A stretch of DNA of 64,000 bases from Propionibacteriaceae bacterium P6A17 (GTDB lineage: Bacteria; Actinomycetota; Actinomycetes; Propionibacteriales; Propionibacteriaceae). Of this stretch, positions 41,640 through 50,589 are shown piece by piece (the stretch's first letter is position 1; each line of letters opens with the position of its first letter). The notes beneath the pieces were generated by a model. That model was not told where the DNA came from. It was given only the letters and a program-made list of their open reading frames with translations, and made no database searches. Position numbers and translations under genes: made by a program. The stretch covers positions 1 through 64,000 of the forward strand of contig JHVD01000002.1 of NCBI GenBank assembly GCA_000619965.1. The letters are read 5' to 3'.

Positions 41640-42593
41640 GTGCTCCACGTGTTCGAGGCCATCGTGCCGATCTTCCTGGTGGTGGCCGTCGGCTACGTGC
41701 TGACGAGGGCGGGGGTGTTCCGTCGGGAGGATGCGGCGCCGCTGTCGCGCTTCGTCGTGAAGATCGCGCTGCCGATGCTCGTGTTCAAGAACGTCCAGGG
41801 GCGCCCCGCTTCCGACCTGCTGCAGCCGGTGTTCATCCTCTCCTTCGGCGGCGCAGCGGCGGTGATGTTCGGGCTCGCGCACCTCTACGGACGGCTCCGG
41901 CGCGTGGACCCGGCGCGCACCGCAGTGCTCGGCATCGGCATGTCGGGCGCCAACAGCGGCTTCGTCGGGTTTCCCGTGCTGAGCATCCTGGTGCCGCAGT
42001 GGGCCGGGGTCGCCGTCGGCGCTGCGATGCTGGTGGACAACCTGTTCATCCTCCCGTTCACGCTCTTCCTGCTGCAGCGTTCCGGCGTCGCCGGCGGGAG
42101 GCGGTCCGGCTTCCTGGCGACGCTGTGGGACGTCGTCAGGCAGCCGATGGTCATCGCGATCGTGCTGGCGCTGCTCGCCAACGCACTCGGCCTCCAGATG
42201 CCGGGGCCGGTGAACCGGATGATCGACCTGCTGGCCGCCGGGTCGTCCGGCGTCGCGCTGCTGGTGATCGGTGGGCTGCTGTCCGGGCTGCAGTTGCGCG
42301 GCGCCTCGCTCGACGTCGTGTTCGTCACGCTGGTGAAGCTCATCGTGACGCCCGCGCTGGGGATGGGCCTGACGGTGGCGCTGCCGATGCTCGGCCTACC
42401 GCCGCTGCCGGACGAGCTGCGCGCATCCCTGGTCATCATCAGCGCCCTGTCGACCTACACGATCGTGCCGGCGCTGGCCCAGCCGTATGGGGAGGAGGAC
42501 TTCGCGACGGCCGTGATCCTCGTGCAGACGGCGGTGTCGTTCGTGACGTTGTCGGCGTGGATGGTGCTGCTCGGGGCGATCGGCTGGCTGTGA
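41640..42593 (+). CDS. AEC-family auxin-efflux-carrier-like transporter
   Basis: This 317-residue protein has ten hydrophobic segments in two five-helix halves, the layout of the AEC/BART superfamily. Helix 2-3 carries FVVKIALPMLVFKNVQGRPA, and the crossover regions show GMSGANSGFVGFPVLSILVP (about 102-121) and, in the second half, LVIISALSTYTIVPALAQPY. Bacterial AEC proteins move malate, malonate or other carboxylates. GTG 41640 is used, with AGTGAGGTG just upstream. A TAGCCT -10 candidate lies near 41588. No neighbouring metabolic genes suggest a substrate. Confidence 0.85.
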   Translation: MLHVFEAIVPIFLVVAVGYVLTRAGVFRREDAAPLSRFVVKIALPMLVFKNVQGRPASDLLQPVFILSFGGAAAVMFGLAHLYGRLRRVDPARTAVLGIGMSGANSGFVGFPVLSILVPQWAGVAVGAAMLVDNLFILPFTLFLLQRSGVAGGRRSGFLATLWDVVRQPMVIAIVLALLANALGLQMPGPVNRMIDLLAAGSSGVALLVIGGLLSGLQLRGASLDVVFVTLVKLIVTPALGMGLTVALPMLGLPPLPDELRASLVIISALSTYTIVPALAQPYGEEDFATAVILVQTAVSFVTLSAWMVLLGAIGWL

Positions 42594-42613
42594 GGAGGGC
42601 CGGCCGCGTGCTT

Positions 42614-42640
42614 TTGTCGCCCTCGGCGATGGGGTAGAGT
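42614..42640 (+). promoter_or_regulatory. Promoter of SRP RNA
   Basis: TTGTCG (42614-42619) and TAGAGT (42635-42640), 15 bp apart, place the start about 7 nt before the SRP helix. Confidence 0.5.
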
Positions 42641-42646
42641 GGTCCG

Positions 42647-42736
42647 AGGTTCCCCGCGTGGCGGTATCTCGCCCAACCCCCCCAGGGCCGGAAGGCAGCA
42701 AGGGTAAGTGAGCTCTTCCGGGTGCGCGGGGGGCCC
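42647..42736 (+). ncRNA. ffs: Small bacterial SRP RNA (4.5S type)
   Basis: The universally conserved apical domain CCAGGGCCGGAAGGCAGCA (about 42681-42699), with its GGAAG tetraloop and the AGCA symmetric loop, identifies SRP RNA, which binds Ffh for co-translational membrane targeting. The 5' CCCCGCG (42652) pairs with the 3' CGCGGGG near 42725, closing the long hairpin. A T-rich run (TTTTTCGTTTT) after 42736 completes the terminator. The ends are approximate. It sits directly upstream of dnaX, as in many Actinobacteria. Confidence 0.92.
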
Positions 42737-42817
42737 TTTTTCGTTTTCCGGGGGTGGCCCCGGGCCGGCATCGCGAACCGACGGGAAGTCGTCGTACCCG
42801 TGCAATAGGGTGGGCAC

Positions 42818-45244
42818 GTGGAAGACGAGGACGAGTACTCGCTGTTCGACGAGCCGATCATGCAGGACGGCCCGGGGCTCTTCGACGAGGAGCCGGAGCC
42901 CGTCATGCAGCAGGACGGCCCAGACCTGTTCGGCGACGACGACCCGGCGGCGGGGGAGCCAGCCGGCGACGACGATGCCGCCTCCGACGTCGCCCCGCCG
43001 CCGTCACGGCTGGCGACGCAGCCGCGTCCGGCCGCCCCCGACGCGCCCCTCGCGCTCTACCGCCGATACCGGCCCGACACCTTCGCCGACGTCATCGGCC
43101 AGGACCACGTGACGGTGCCGCTCCAGCGCGCGCTCGCCAACAACAAGGTGGGCCACGCCTACCTCTTCTCCGGCCCGCGCGGCTGCGGCAAGACCACCTC
43201 GGCGCGCATCCTCGCCCGCTGCCTCAACTGCGAGCAGGGCCCGACGGCCACGCCGTGCGGCGAGTGCCAGTCGTGCATCGACCTCGCCCGCGGCGGCCCC
43301 GGCTCGATCGACGTCATCGAGATCGACGCGGCCAGCCACGGCGGCGTCGACGACGCCCGCGATCTCCGCGAACGCGCCTTCTTCGCGCCGGTGGCGAGCC
43401 GCTACAAGATCTACATTGTCGACGAGGCACACATGGTGACGGCGGCCGGCTTCAACGCGCTGCTGAAGCTCGTCGAGGAGCCGCCGCCGCACGCGAAGTT
43501 CATCTTCGCCACGACGGAGCCGGAGAAGGTGATCGGCACCATCCGCTCGCGCACCCACCACTACCCGTTCCGGCTCGTGCCGCCGCGCCTGCTCACCACC
43601 TACCTGCAGGAGATCTGCGAGGCGGAGGGCGCGCAGGTGGATCCGGCGGTCCTGCCGCTGGTCGTGCGCGCCGGCGCGGGCTCCGTGCGCGATTCGCTGT
43701 CGGTGCTCGACCAGCTCCTGGGCGGCGCCGGCGAGGGCGGCGTCGCCTACGAGCAGGCGGCGGCACTGCTGGGGTACACGCCCGAGTCGCTGCTCGACGA
43801 CATCGTCGACGCGTTCGCCGCCGGAGACTCCGCGGGCGTGTTCCGCACGATCGACCGCGTCATCGAGGTGGGACAGGACCCGCGGCGCTTCGCCGAGGAC
43901 CTGCTGCGCCGCCTCCGCGACCTCGTGATCCTCGCGGCCGTCCCGACCGCCATCGACGACGGCATTCTCGACGTCGCAGCCGACCAGGGCGAGCGGCTGA
44001 AGTCGCAGGCCTCGGGCCTCGGCGCCGGCGAGCTCACCCGCGCGGCCGAGGTGATCGCCACGGGCCTGACCGCCATGCGCGGCACCACCGCTCCGCGCCT
44101 CCACCTCGAACTCATGTGCGCGCGGGTGCTGCTCCCGGGCGCCGACCTCGACGAACGCGGTCTGCACGCGCGGATGGATCGGCTCGAGCGCCGCGTCGGC
44201 ATGATGGGCACACCCGACGGTGAGCCCTCGGCCCCGCAATGGAGTGACGTTCCCGGCCGGGCGACCGCCGTCGGGGAGGCCGCGCCGGCCGACCAGCCCC
44301 GCGAGTCCGCCGGTGGGCACCGCGAGTCCGCAGGCCAGGCCGCCGTCGCGCCCGGCGCGGGTGCGCCGCCGCCAGCGAGCCGGCAGCGCCCCGACGACGG
44401 CCCCGCCGCGCCGCACGCCTCCGGCAGGGGGCAGCAGCCATACGCCGGCCCGCAGCCGGAGCCTGCCGACGCGCAGCGCGCGCCTGCACCCCAGCAACGC
44501 CCCGCGGGCACCCCGCCAGGCGGAGGGTCGTCGTCGACGCCGCAGCAGCGCCCCGCAGGAGCCCCGCCCGGCGGCCAACGCCCCGCAGGCGCCCCCCGCG
44601 CGGGAGGGGAGACGTCCAGCGCACCCGCGCCGCAGGGTGGTCAGCAGCGCCCGGCCGGCGCCCCACCCGGTGCGCGCCCGGGGCAGCTCACGACGGAGGA
44701 GCTTCGTCGTGCCTGGCCGGCGGTGCTCGAGGAGGTGAAGCGGCGCCGTCGTTTCACCTACATGCTGCTCAGCCAGAACTCCCAGGTGCAGGAGGTGGCC
44801 GACGGGCTGCTCGTCCTCGGCTTCGCCAACGCCGGCGCCCGCGACAACTTCGGCCACGGCGGCTCCCAGGACCTCCTCATCGACGCGATCATCGAGGTGC
44901 TCGGTGTGGAGCTGCGGGTGCAGGGGGTCGTCGCCAACGAGCGCATCGCCGAGCGCGGCCAACGTCGCTCGGCCGGCCAGATGCCCTCCGAGCCACCCCC
45001 CGACGACCACCCCCCGGCTCCGCGGTTCGAGCCGGTGGAGCCCCCCGTCCGGGGGGAGGAGCCGCGCCGTGACCTCGAGCCCCCTTCGGCGCCGCAGGCG
45101 CCGGTCGACATCGACGACCCGGCGTACTCGCAGACCTCCGACGACGACCGCGCATTCGACGGCCTCCACAACGCGGAGGAGCTGCTCGGGAAGGCGTTCG
45201 GGGCCGAGATCATCGAGGTCCGCGAGGACGGGCCCCGGGAGTAG
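42818..45244 (+). CDS. dnaX: DNA polymerase III gamma/tau subunit with acidic N-terminal extension
   Basis: This 808-residue clamp-loader subunit has its AAA+ core starting at ALYRRYRPDTFADVIGQDHV (about 79), Walker A GPRGCGKTT (119-127), a four-Cys zinc module (CLNCEQGPTATPCGECQSC), Walker B IYIVDEAHMV and sensor ATTEPEKVIGTIRSRTHHYP. After about residue 460 comes a Pro/Gln/Ala-rich linker of some 170 residues, then a tau-type C-terminal domain with LTTEELRRAWPAVLEEVKRR and FGHGGSQDLLIDAIIEVLGV. Residues 1-77 are unusual: acidic, with three LF(D/G)(E/D) units separated by MQ-DGP words. No start codon lies close to the core, so the extension appears genuine. GTG 42818 is the start. ebfC and recR follow. 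Confidence 0.95.
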   Translation: MEDEDEYSLFDEPIMQDGPGLFDEEPEPVMQQDGPDLFGDDDPAAGEPAGDDDAASDVAPPPSRLATQPRPAAPDAPLALYRRYRPDTFADVIGQDHVTVPLQRALANNKVGHAYLFSGPRGCGKTTSARILARCLNCEQGPTATPCGECQSCIDLARGGPGSIDVIEIDAASHGGVDDARDLRERAFFAPVASRYKIYIVDEAHMVTAAGFNALLKLVEEPPPHAKFIFATTEPEKVIGTIRSRTHHYPFRLVPPRLLTTYLQEICEAEGAQVDPAVLPLVVRAGAGSVRDSLSVLDQLLGGAGEGGVAYEQAAALLGYTPESLLDDIVDAFAAGDSAGVFRTIDRVIEVGQDPRRFAEDLLRRLRDLVILAAVPTAIDDGILDVAADQGERLKSQASGLGAGELTRAAEVIATGLTAMRGTTAPRLHLELMCARVLLPGADLDERGLHARMDRLERRVGMMGTPDGEPSAPQWSDVPGRATAVGEAAPADQPRESAGGHRESAGQAAVAPGAGAPPPASRQRPDDGPAAPHASGRGQQPYAGPQPEPADAQRAPAPQQRPAGTPPGGGSSSTPQQRPAGAPPGGQRPAGAPRAGGETSSAPAPQGGQQRPAGAPPGARPGQLTTEELRRAWPAVLEEVKRRRRFTYMLLSQNSQVQEVADGLLVLGFANAGARDNFGHGGSQDLLIDAIIEVLGVELRVQGVVANERIAERGQRRSAGQMPSEPPPDDHPPAPRFEPVEPPVRGEEPRRDLEPPSAPQAPVDIDDPAYSQTSDDDRAFDGLHNAEELLGKAFGAEIIEVREDGPRE

Positions 45245-45291
45245 TTGCCCGGCGGCGGCGCGCGGCACCGGGAACGGTCGTCTCCCGCGCC

Positions 45292-45297
45292 TACACT
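45292..45297 (+). promoter_or_regulatory. -10 box upstream of ebfC-recR
   Basis: TACACT lies 30 nt before ATG 45327, in the 82-nt gap after dnaX; it suggests an internal promoter for ebfC-recR. Confidence 0.45.
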
Positions 45298-45326
45298 GGG
45301 GACGCACATCGACGAAAGGACCACGG

Positions 45327-45629
45327 ATGTTCGGTGATGGATTCGACATGAACGCCCTCATGCAGCAGGCACAGAAGCTGCAGGAGGAGATGGCCCGCAC
45401 GCAGGAGGAGATGGCCTCCCGCCGCTTCACGGCGAGCGCGGGCGGTGATCTGGTGTCCGTGACGCTTTCGGGGCAGGGCGCGCTCGAGTCCGTCTCGATC
45501 AAGCCGGAGGCCGCCGAGGACGTGGAGACGCTGCAGGACCTCATCGTCGCGGCGTTCCGCAGCGCGAAGGCGGAGGCGGATCAGGCGCTCATCGCGTCGA
45601 TGCCGCAGGTGCCCGGGTTGGGGATGTAG
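45327..45629 (+). CDS. YbaB/EbfC nucleoid-associated protein
   Basis: This 100-residue protein of the YbaB/EbfC family binds DNA as a dimer with a tweezer-like fold and is usually encoded between dnaX and recR, as here. Signature: MNALMQQAQKLQEEMARTQE (amphipathic helix), MASRRFTASAGGDLVSVTLS (strands) and VETLQDLIVAAFRSAKAEAD (second helix). ATG 45327 is set by the AAAGGA site. recR begins directly after its stop codon with no gap. The role in recombination or nucleoid structure is known only in outline. Confidence 0.95.
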   Translation: MFGDGFDMNALMQQAQKLQEEMARTQEEMASRRFTASAGGDLVSVTLSGQGALESVSIKPEAAEDVETLQDLIVAAFRSAKAEADQALIASMPQVPGLGM

Positions 45630-46247
45630 TTGTACGAAGGTCCCGTCCAAGACCTCATCGACGAGCTGAGCCGGCTTCCCGGGGTGGGGCCGCGGAGTGC
45701 GCAACGCATCGCGTTCCACCTGCTCGATGCCCCCGAGGAGGATGTGCTCCGGCTCGCCGACACGCTGCGCGAGGTCAAGCAGCATGCCCGCTTCTGCGAG
45801 GTGTGCTTCAACGTGTCGCAGGAAGACCGCTGCCGCGTGTGCCGCGATCCGCGCCGCGACCGGGCGATCCTCTGCGTCGTCGAGGAATCGAAGGACGTCA
45901 TCGCCATCGAGCGCACCAACGAGTTTCGTGGCCTCTACCACGTGCTCGGCGGCTCGATCTCCCCGATCGACGGGCGCGGCCCGGGAGACCTCCACACCCG
46001 CGAGCTGTTCACGCGCCTGGCCGACGGGGAGGTGCAGGAGGTCATCCTCGCCACGGACCCGGACACGCAAGGCGAGGCGACGGCCGCCTACCTGTCGAGG
46101 ATGCTGCGCGACTTCGGGGTCCGCGTGACGCGCCCGGCCAGCGGGCTGCCCGTCGGCGGGGACCTCGAATACGCCGACCAGGTGACCCTTGGGCGCGCCT
46201 TCTCGGGGCGCCGTTCGATGTTCGCCGACGAGGTCGCACAGGTCTGA
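45630..46247 (+). CDS. recR: Recombination protein RecR
   Basis: This 205-residue protein works with RecF and RecO to load RecA on gapped DNA. The N-terminal helix-hairpin-helix [20 protein letters not shown] (about 13-32), the four-Cys zinc finger [16 protein letters not shown] (about 56-71), the Toprim domain ([20 protein letters not shown]) and a C-terminal Walker B-like segment are all present. The start is TTG 45630, immediately after the ebfC TAG, so translation depends on coupling with ebfC. Assignment is secure. Confidence 0.96.
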   Translation: MYEGPVQDLIDELSRLPGVGPRSAQRIAFHLLDAPEEDVLRLADTLREVKQHARFCEVCFNVSQEDRCRVCRDPRRDRAILCVVEESKDVIAIERTNEFRGLYHVLGGSISPIDGRGPGDLHTRELFTRLADGEVQEVILATDPDTQGEATAAYLSRMLRDFGVRVTRPASGLPVGGDLEYADQVTLGRAFSGRRSMFADEVAQV

Positions 46248-46264
46248 GGCGGCCACGCGATTCG

Positions 46265-46282
46265 CCGCGGGACGTCGTCGGG
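46265..46282. repeat. Dispersed 18-bp word, copy 3
   Basis: CCGCGGGACGTCGTCGGG between recR and the ABC ATPase gene, identical to 14201-14218 and 34488-34505. Confidence 0.6.
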
Positions 46283-46302
46283 CACCGGCTTGCCGAGGCG
46301 GC

Positions 46303-46308
46303 TAGAGT
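46303..46308 (+). promoter_or_regulatory. -10 box of the ABC exporter operon (leaderless)
   Basis: TAGAGT ends 8 nt before GTG 46317. Confidence 0.5.
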
Positions 46309-46316
46309 GGCGCCTC

Positions 46317-47237
46317 GTGAACGTCATCGAGGCCCGCGGGCTCACCAAACGCTACGGCGATTTCACTGCGGTCGACGGCATCGACTTCTCGATCCGGGCG
46401 GGTGAGGCCTTCGGCTTCCTCGGCCCCAACGGCGCAGGCAAGTCGACGACGATGCGGATGATCTCGGCGCAGTCGACGCGCACCTCCGGCCAGCTCGAGG
46501 TGTTGGGGCTCGACACCACCGACCACGGCCCCGAGATCCGCGCCCAGCTCGGCATCGTCCCGCAAGCGGACCTGCTCGACGAGGAGCTGCGCGTCATCGA
46601 CAACCTCGTCACGTACGGCCGCTACTTCGGGTTCAGCCGCAAGTACTGTCGGCAGCGCGCGGAGGAGATGCTGGAATTCGCGCAGCTCACCGACAAGCGC
46701 AAGGCGCGCGTCGGCGACCTCTCGGGCGGCATGAAGCGGCGCCTCACCATCGCCCGGGGCCTGATGAACAGCCCCCGCATCCTGCTGCTCGACGAGCCCA
46801 CCACCGGCCTGGACCCGCAGGCGAGGCATCTGTTGTGGGACCGGCTGTTCCGGTTGAAGGAGCAGGGGACGACGCTCGTGGTCACCACGCACTTCATGGA
46901 TGAGGCCGAGCAGTTGTGCGACCGGCTGGTGGTCGTCGACCACGGACAGATCGTCGCCGAGGGGTCGCCGTCGGAGCTGATCCGACGCTACTCCTCGCGC
47001 GAGGTGCTGGAATTGCGCTTCGGCAGCGGCCACAACGAGGCCGCGGCGGAGGCGCTGGAGGGCGTCGGGGATCGTCTGGAGCTGCTGCCGGACCGGGTGC
47101 TGATCTACGCCGAGCAGGGCGAGGCGGCACTGGAGGAAGTGCTGCGGCGTGGGCTGGAGCCGTTGTCGAGTCTGGTGCGGCGCTCGTCGCTGGAGGACGT
47201 GTTCCTGCGGCTCACGGGCAGGAGTCTGATCGAGTGA
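46317..47237 (+). CDS. ABC-2 exporter ATP-binding protein
   Basis: This 306-residue ATPase has Walker A GPNGAGKST (about 39-47), signature LSGGMKRRLTIARGL (about 139-153), Walker B ILLLDEPTTGLDP and switch TTHFMDEAEQLCDRL, plus a C-terminal DrrA/NodI-like extension (about 215-305). It powers the two membrane proteins encoded downstream, overlapping by 4 bases (GTGA). GTG 46317 fits a leaderless start. The exported compound (drug, lipid or glycolipid) cannot be inferred from sequence; NodIJ- and daunorubicin-type exporters share this layout. Confidence 0.92.
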   Translation: MNVIEARGLTKRYGDFTAVDGIDFSIRAGEAFGFLGPNGAGKSTTMRMISAQSTRTSGQLEVLGLDTTDHGPEIRAQLGIVPQADLLDEELRVIDNLVTYGRYFGFSRKYCRQRAEEMLEFAQLTDKRKARVGDLSGGMKRRLTIARGLMNSPRILLLDEPTTGLDPQARHLLWDRLFRLKEQGTTLVVTTHFMDEAEQLCDRLVVVDHGQIVAEGSPSELIRRYSSREVLELRFGSGHNEAAAEALEGVGDRLELLPDRVLIYAEQGEAALEEVLRRGLEPLSSLVRRSSLEDVFLRLTGRSLIE

Positions 47238-48112
47238 GCACCTCGTCCGCATCGTCCGCGTCGTCTGCGGCGCCCGCGTCGAAGGCATCCCCGACGACGC
47301 CCCTCGCCGTGCCCGGTGGTCGGCCGCGGCGCGGCTGGGGCTGGTGGTACGTCGCCGAGCACCGCATGGCCAACGTGCGCTCCTTCTGGTTCTCGCTGCT
47401 GCTGATCGGGCTCGGCTCGCCGTTCATCTACGTGATGGGGCTCGGGCTGGGCCTGGGGGTGCTGGTGGACCGCAACCAGGGCGGGCAGGGCGTCGACGGG
47501 GTGCCGTACCTCGTGTTCGTGACGCCGGCCCTGCTGCTGGCGGCCGTGATGCAGGCCGCCGCCAACGAGAACACGTATGGGACGTTTGGCGGCTTCAAGT
47601 GGAGCCACTGGTATGACGTGCAGTACCAGACGCCGATCAGGCCGTGGGAGATGGCGCTCGGCTCGCAGGTGGGCGTGCTGCTGCGCAACACGATCACGAC
47701 GGGCTGCTACGTGCTCGTCGTGTCGCTGCTGGGGATCGCGCCGTGGTGGAGGGTGGCGTTGTTGCTGCCGGTGGCGATGCTGCTGTCGGTGGCCGTCGGG
47801 TTCGCGGTGATGAGCTGGGTGGCCACCCAAGAGCAGGATCGCGGCCAGCTCGGCTTCATCGAGCGGTTCGTGACGACGCCGCTGGCGCTGTTCTCGGGCA
47901 CGTACTATCCGCTGTCGGTGCTGCCCGATCCGCTGCAGTGGATCGGCTGGATCTCGCCGTTGTGGCACGCGGTGGAGTTGGGGCGTTGGGCCATGTACGG
48001 CGCGGCGATCCCGGCCTGGCTGCTGGCCGCGCACGTCGCCTTCCTGGCGCTGCTCGCGGCGGTGACCGGATGCCTGTCCGCGGCGACGTTCGCGAGGAGG
48101 TTGGACCGATGA
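47234..48112 (+). CDS. ABC-2 exporter permease, first
   Basis: This 292-residue protein has a Ser/Ala/Pro-rich N-terminus (about 1-35), then six membrane helices of the ABC2_membrane type. The opening AEHRMANVRSFWFSLLLIGL (helix 1), TPALLLAAVMQAAANENTYG and GTYYPLSVLPDPLQWIGWIS (re-entrant region before the last helices) are family hallmarks. GTG 47234 overlaps the ATPase stop codon. It probably forms a heterodimer with the second permease, whose start overlaps its stop (ATGA). Confidence 0.9.
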   Translation: MSTSSASSASSAAPASKASPTTPLAVPGGRPRRGWGWWYVAEHRMANVRSFWFSLLLIGLGSPFIYVMGLGLGLGVLVDRNQGGQGVDGVPYLVFVTPALLLAAVMQAAANENTYGTFGGFKWSHWYDVQYQTPIRPWEMALGSQVGVLLRNTITTGCYVLVVSLLGIAPWWRVALLLPVAMLLSVAVGFAVMSWVATQEQDRGQLGFIERFVTTPLALFSGTYYPLSVLPDPLQWIGWISPLWHAVELGRWAMYGAAIPAWLLAAHVAFLALLAAVTGCLSAATFARRLDR

Positions 48113-48921
48113 GCGAGCAGGCGAAGGTACGCTCTCGCGGGCTCCTGCACGGCCTCTATGCGGGCAACGTGCGCGCGGTCGTCGAGCGTGGGCTGAAGGT
48201 GATCGCGCGCAACAACTGGGTCATCATCGTCAGCGGCTTCTTCGAGCCGGTCCTGTACCTGCTGTCGATGGGGCTCGGGCTGGGGGCGCTCGTCGGCACC
48301 GTCGACTTCCACGGGCACCCCGTCGCCTACGCCGCCTACATCGCGCCGGCGCTGATGGCGGTGTCCGCGATGAACGGGGCGGTCTACGACTCGACGATGA
48401 ACGTCTTCTTCAAGCTGAAGCACGCGAAGCTCTACGACCAGATGCTCTCGACGTCGCTCGGCCCGCTCGACGTCGCGCTGGGGGAGATCCTGCTGGCGAT
48501 GTTCCGGGGGCTGCTGTATGCGGTGGGGTTCATGACCATCACCACCCTGCTCGGGCTCAACCTCTCGTGGACGGCGATCCTCGCGGTGCCGGCGGCGATG
48601 CTCGTCGCGCTCGCGTTCGCGTCGCTGGGGCTCGGCGTGACGAGCTTCATGAAGACCTACCAGCACCTGGATCTGGTGTGGTTCGCGATGATGCCGATGT
48701 TCTTGCTGTCGGCGACGTTCTTCCCCATCGACGTGTACCCGCGCGCGGTGCAGTGGGTGGTGATGGCGATGCCACTGTGGCATGGCGTGGAGATGATCCG
48801 TCAGTTGACCACCGGGTTCGTGCAGCCGGGCATGGGGGTGCACGTGACGTATTTCGTCGTGATGGTGGTCGTGGGCGCCACGCTCGCCACCGGCCGGATG
48901 AAGGCGCTGTTCCTGCGCTAG
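48109..48921 (+). CDS. ABC-2 exporter permease, second
   Basis: This 270-residue permease has six membrane helices with NNWVIIVSGFFEPVLYLLSM (helix 1), APALMAVSAMNGAVYDSTMN, KLKHAKLYDQMLSTSLGPLD (cytoplasmic coupling region) and LSATFFPIDVYPRAVQWVVM. The arrangement mirrors the first permease and NodJ-type proteins. ATG 48109 has AGGAGG upstream and overlaps the first permease's stop. The stop codon TAG at 48919 is part of the -10 box of the arabinose kinase gene. Confidence 0.9.
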   Translation: MSEQAKVRSRGLLHGLYAGNVRAVVERGLKVIARNNWVIIVSGFFEPVLYLLSMGLGLGALVGTVDFHGHPVAYAAYIAPALMAVSAMNGAVYDSTMNVFFKLKHAKLYDQMLSTSLGPLDVALGEILLAMFRGLLYAVGFMTITTLLGLNLSWTAILAVPAAMLVALAFASLGLGVTSFMKTYQHLDLVWFAMMPMFLLSATFFPIDVYPRAVQWVVMAMPLWHGVEMIRQLTTGFVQPGMGVHVTYFVVMVVVGATLATGRMKALFLR

Positions 48922-48945
48922 TCTGGACGCATGTGAACGGTCACC
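48919..48945 (+). promoter_or_regulatory. Promoter and LacI-type operator of the FGGY kinase gene
   Basis: A -10 box TAGTCT (48919-48924) is followed by TGTGAACGGTCACC (48932-48945) over the expected start site. It matches the perfect palindrome before araD at 12 of 14 positions or better. Confidence 0.6.
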
Positions 48946-48999
48946 CTGAGGCTCCACAGGTGGGGCCCGCAGGTGGCGCTCGGACGGAGAGGTCGTGGG

Positions 49000-50571
49000 A
49001 TGACGAAGCAGCAGCAGATGTCCTTGGGAATCGAGCTGGGCTCCACCAGGGTGAAGGCGGTGCTGCTCGACGAGCGGCTGGAGACGGTCGCCACCGGCGG
49101 CTTCGAGTGGCGCTCGCGCCTCGAGGACGGGCACTGGACGTACTCCCTCGACGACGTCTGGCACGCCGTCCAGCGGGCGGTGGCGGCGCTGCGCGAGGAC
49201 TACCGCGGCCGACTGCAGGAGGAGCTGACCGGCGTCGGCGCGATCGGCGTCTCCGCGATGATGCACGGCTACCTGGCGTTCGACGAGGAAGGGGAGCTGC
49301 TCACACCCTTCCGTACCTGGCAGGACACCACCACCGGCGCTGCGGCCCGCGAGCTGTCGTCGCTGTTTCGCTGCAACATCCCGTTGAGGTGGAGCATCGC
49401 GCATCTCCACCAGGCCATCCTCGACGACGAACCCCACGTCGCGCGTCTGGCCTCGTTGACGACGCTCGCCGGGTACGTCCACTGGCGGCTCACCGGTGAG
49501 CGTGTGCTCGGCATCGGTGACGCGTCGGGCATGTTCCCGATTGACCATCAGGCGCGCACCTACGATGCCGCGCTGCTCGACGCGTACGCAGACCTCGTCG
49601 CCGACCGCGGATTCGCGTGGGACATCCGCAAGGTCCTGCCCGAGATCCGTGTGGCCGGTGAGGGCGCGGGCAGACTGACGCCTGAGGGTGCGCTGCTGCT
49701 GGACCCGACGGGCACCTTCGCCCCGGGGGCCGTGGCGGCACCGCCGGAGGGAGACGCCGGCACCGGCATGGTGGCGACCAACTCGGTCCGCCGTCGCACC
49801 GCGAACGTGTCCGCGGGCACGAGCATCTTCGCGATGGTCGTCCTCGAGCGGCCGCTGGAGACGACGAACCCGAACCTCGACATGGTCACGACCCCCGACG
49901 GGTCCCCGGTGGTGATGGTCCACTGCAACAACGGCGCCGCGGACCTCGACGACTGGGTGCGGCTGTTCGGCGAGGCGGCGCGCGCGCTCGGTGCCGAGTT
50001 CGACACCGACGCCCTGTTCCGCACGCTCTACGAGGCGGCGCTGCAGGGCTCGCCCGACGCGGGCGGCCTCGTGGCCTACAACTACCGGGCCGGCGAGCCG
50101 ATCACCGGGGTGGACGAGGGGCGTCCGCTGTTCATGCGCCTGCCCGAGAGCCGGCTCGGTCTGGCCGACTTCATGCGCGCCCACCTCTACGGGGCGTTCG
50201 CCTCGTTGCGGCTGGGGTTCGAGATCCTGCGCGACGAGCAGGTTTCGGTCGACGAGATGTTCGCCCACGGTGGCGTCTTCCGCACCGAGGGGGTCGCGCA
50301 GCGCTTCCTGGCCGCCGCGCTCGACGTGCCGGTCACCGTGAGCTCGTCGGCGAGCGAGGGCGGCGCGTGGGGCATGGCGCTGCTGGCCGCATTCGTGCTG
50401 CAGGGCGGCGGCGAGCTGCCCGAGTGGCTCGAGACGCGCGTCTTCGCGGACACCGAGCGCGTGACGTGCACGGCGTCGCAGGAGGAGCTCGAGGGGTTCG
50501 ACCGGTTCATGGCGCGTTACTCGGACGGGCTCGCGGCGGAACGGGCCGCCGTCGCATCGTTTGGCCGCTGA
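49000..50571 (+). CDS. FGGY-family pentulose kinase, probable L-ribulokinase
   Basis: This 523-residue kinase has the FGGY fold: MSLGIELGSTRVKAVLLDER (ATP-binding start), SAMMHGYLAFDEEGELLTPF, FRTWQDTTTGAAARELSSLF, TLAGYVHWRLTGERVLGIGD, ASGMFPIDHQART and the C-terminal nucleotide-binding MFAHGGVFRTEGVAQRFLAA. In an arabinose cluster with araD and araA it most likely phosphorylates L-ribulose; the family is often annotated as xylulokinase-like. ATG 49000 has GGAGAGG upstream; GTG 48973 is a less likely start. An operator overlaps its transcription start. Confidence 0.9.
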   Translation: MTKQQQMSLGIELGSTRVKAVLLDERLETVATGGFEWRSRLEDGHWTYSLDDVWHAVQRAVAALREDYRGRLQEELTGVGAIGVSAMMHGYLAFDEEGELLTPFRTWQDTTTGAAARELSSLFRCNIPLRWSIAHLHQAILDDEPHVARLASLTTLAGYVHWRLTGERVLGIGDASGMFPIDHQARTYDAALLDAYADLVADRGFAWDIRKVLPEIRVAGEGAGRLTPEGALLLDPTGTFAPGAVAAPPEGDAGTGMVATNSVRRRTANVSAGTSIFAMVVLERPLETTNPNLDMVTTPDGSPVVMVHCNNGAADLDDWVRLFGEAARALGAEFDTDALFRTLYEAALQGSPDAGGLVAYNYRAGEPITGVDEGRPLFMRLPESRLGLADFMRAHLYGAFASLRLGFEILRDEQVSVDEMFAHGGVFRTEGVAQRFLAAALDVPVTVSSSASEGGAWGMALLAAFVLQGGGELPEWLETRVFADTERVTCTASQEELEGFDRFMARYSDGLAAERAAVASFGR

Positions 50572-50589
50572 CCGGACAGGGGGAAGACC

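Noticed and set aside
42818-45244. Programmed ribosomal frameshift in dnaX producing gamma
   Set aside because: No A-rich slippery heptamer was seen near the end of the AAA+ core.
43004-45544. Long minus-strand open frame opposite dnaX
   Set aside because: dnaX motifs on the plus strand are unambiguous; the antisense translation has no recognisable domain.
46317-48921. Antibiotic biosynthesis or resistance cluster around the ABC exporter
   Set aside because: Flanking genes are recR and arabinose catabolism; no biosynthetic genes are present.
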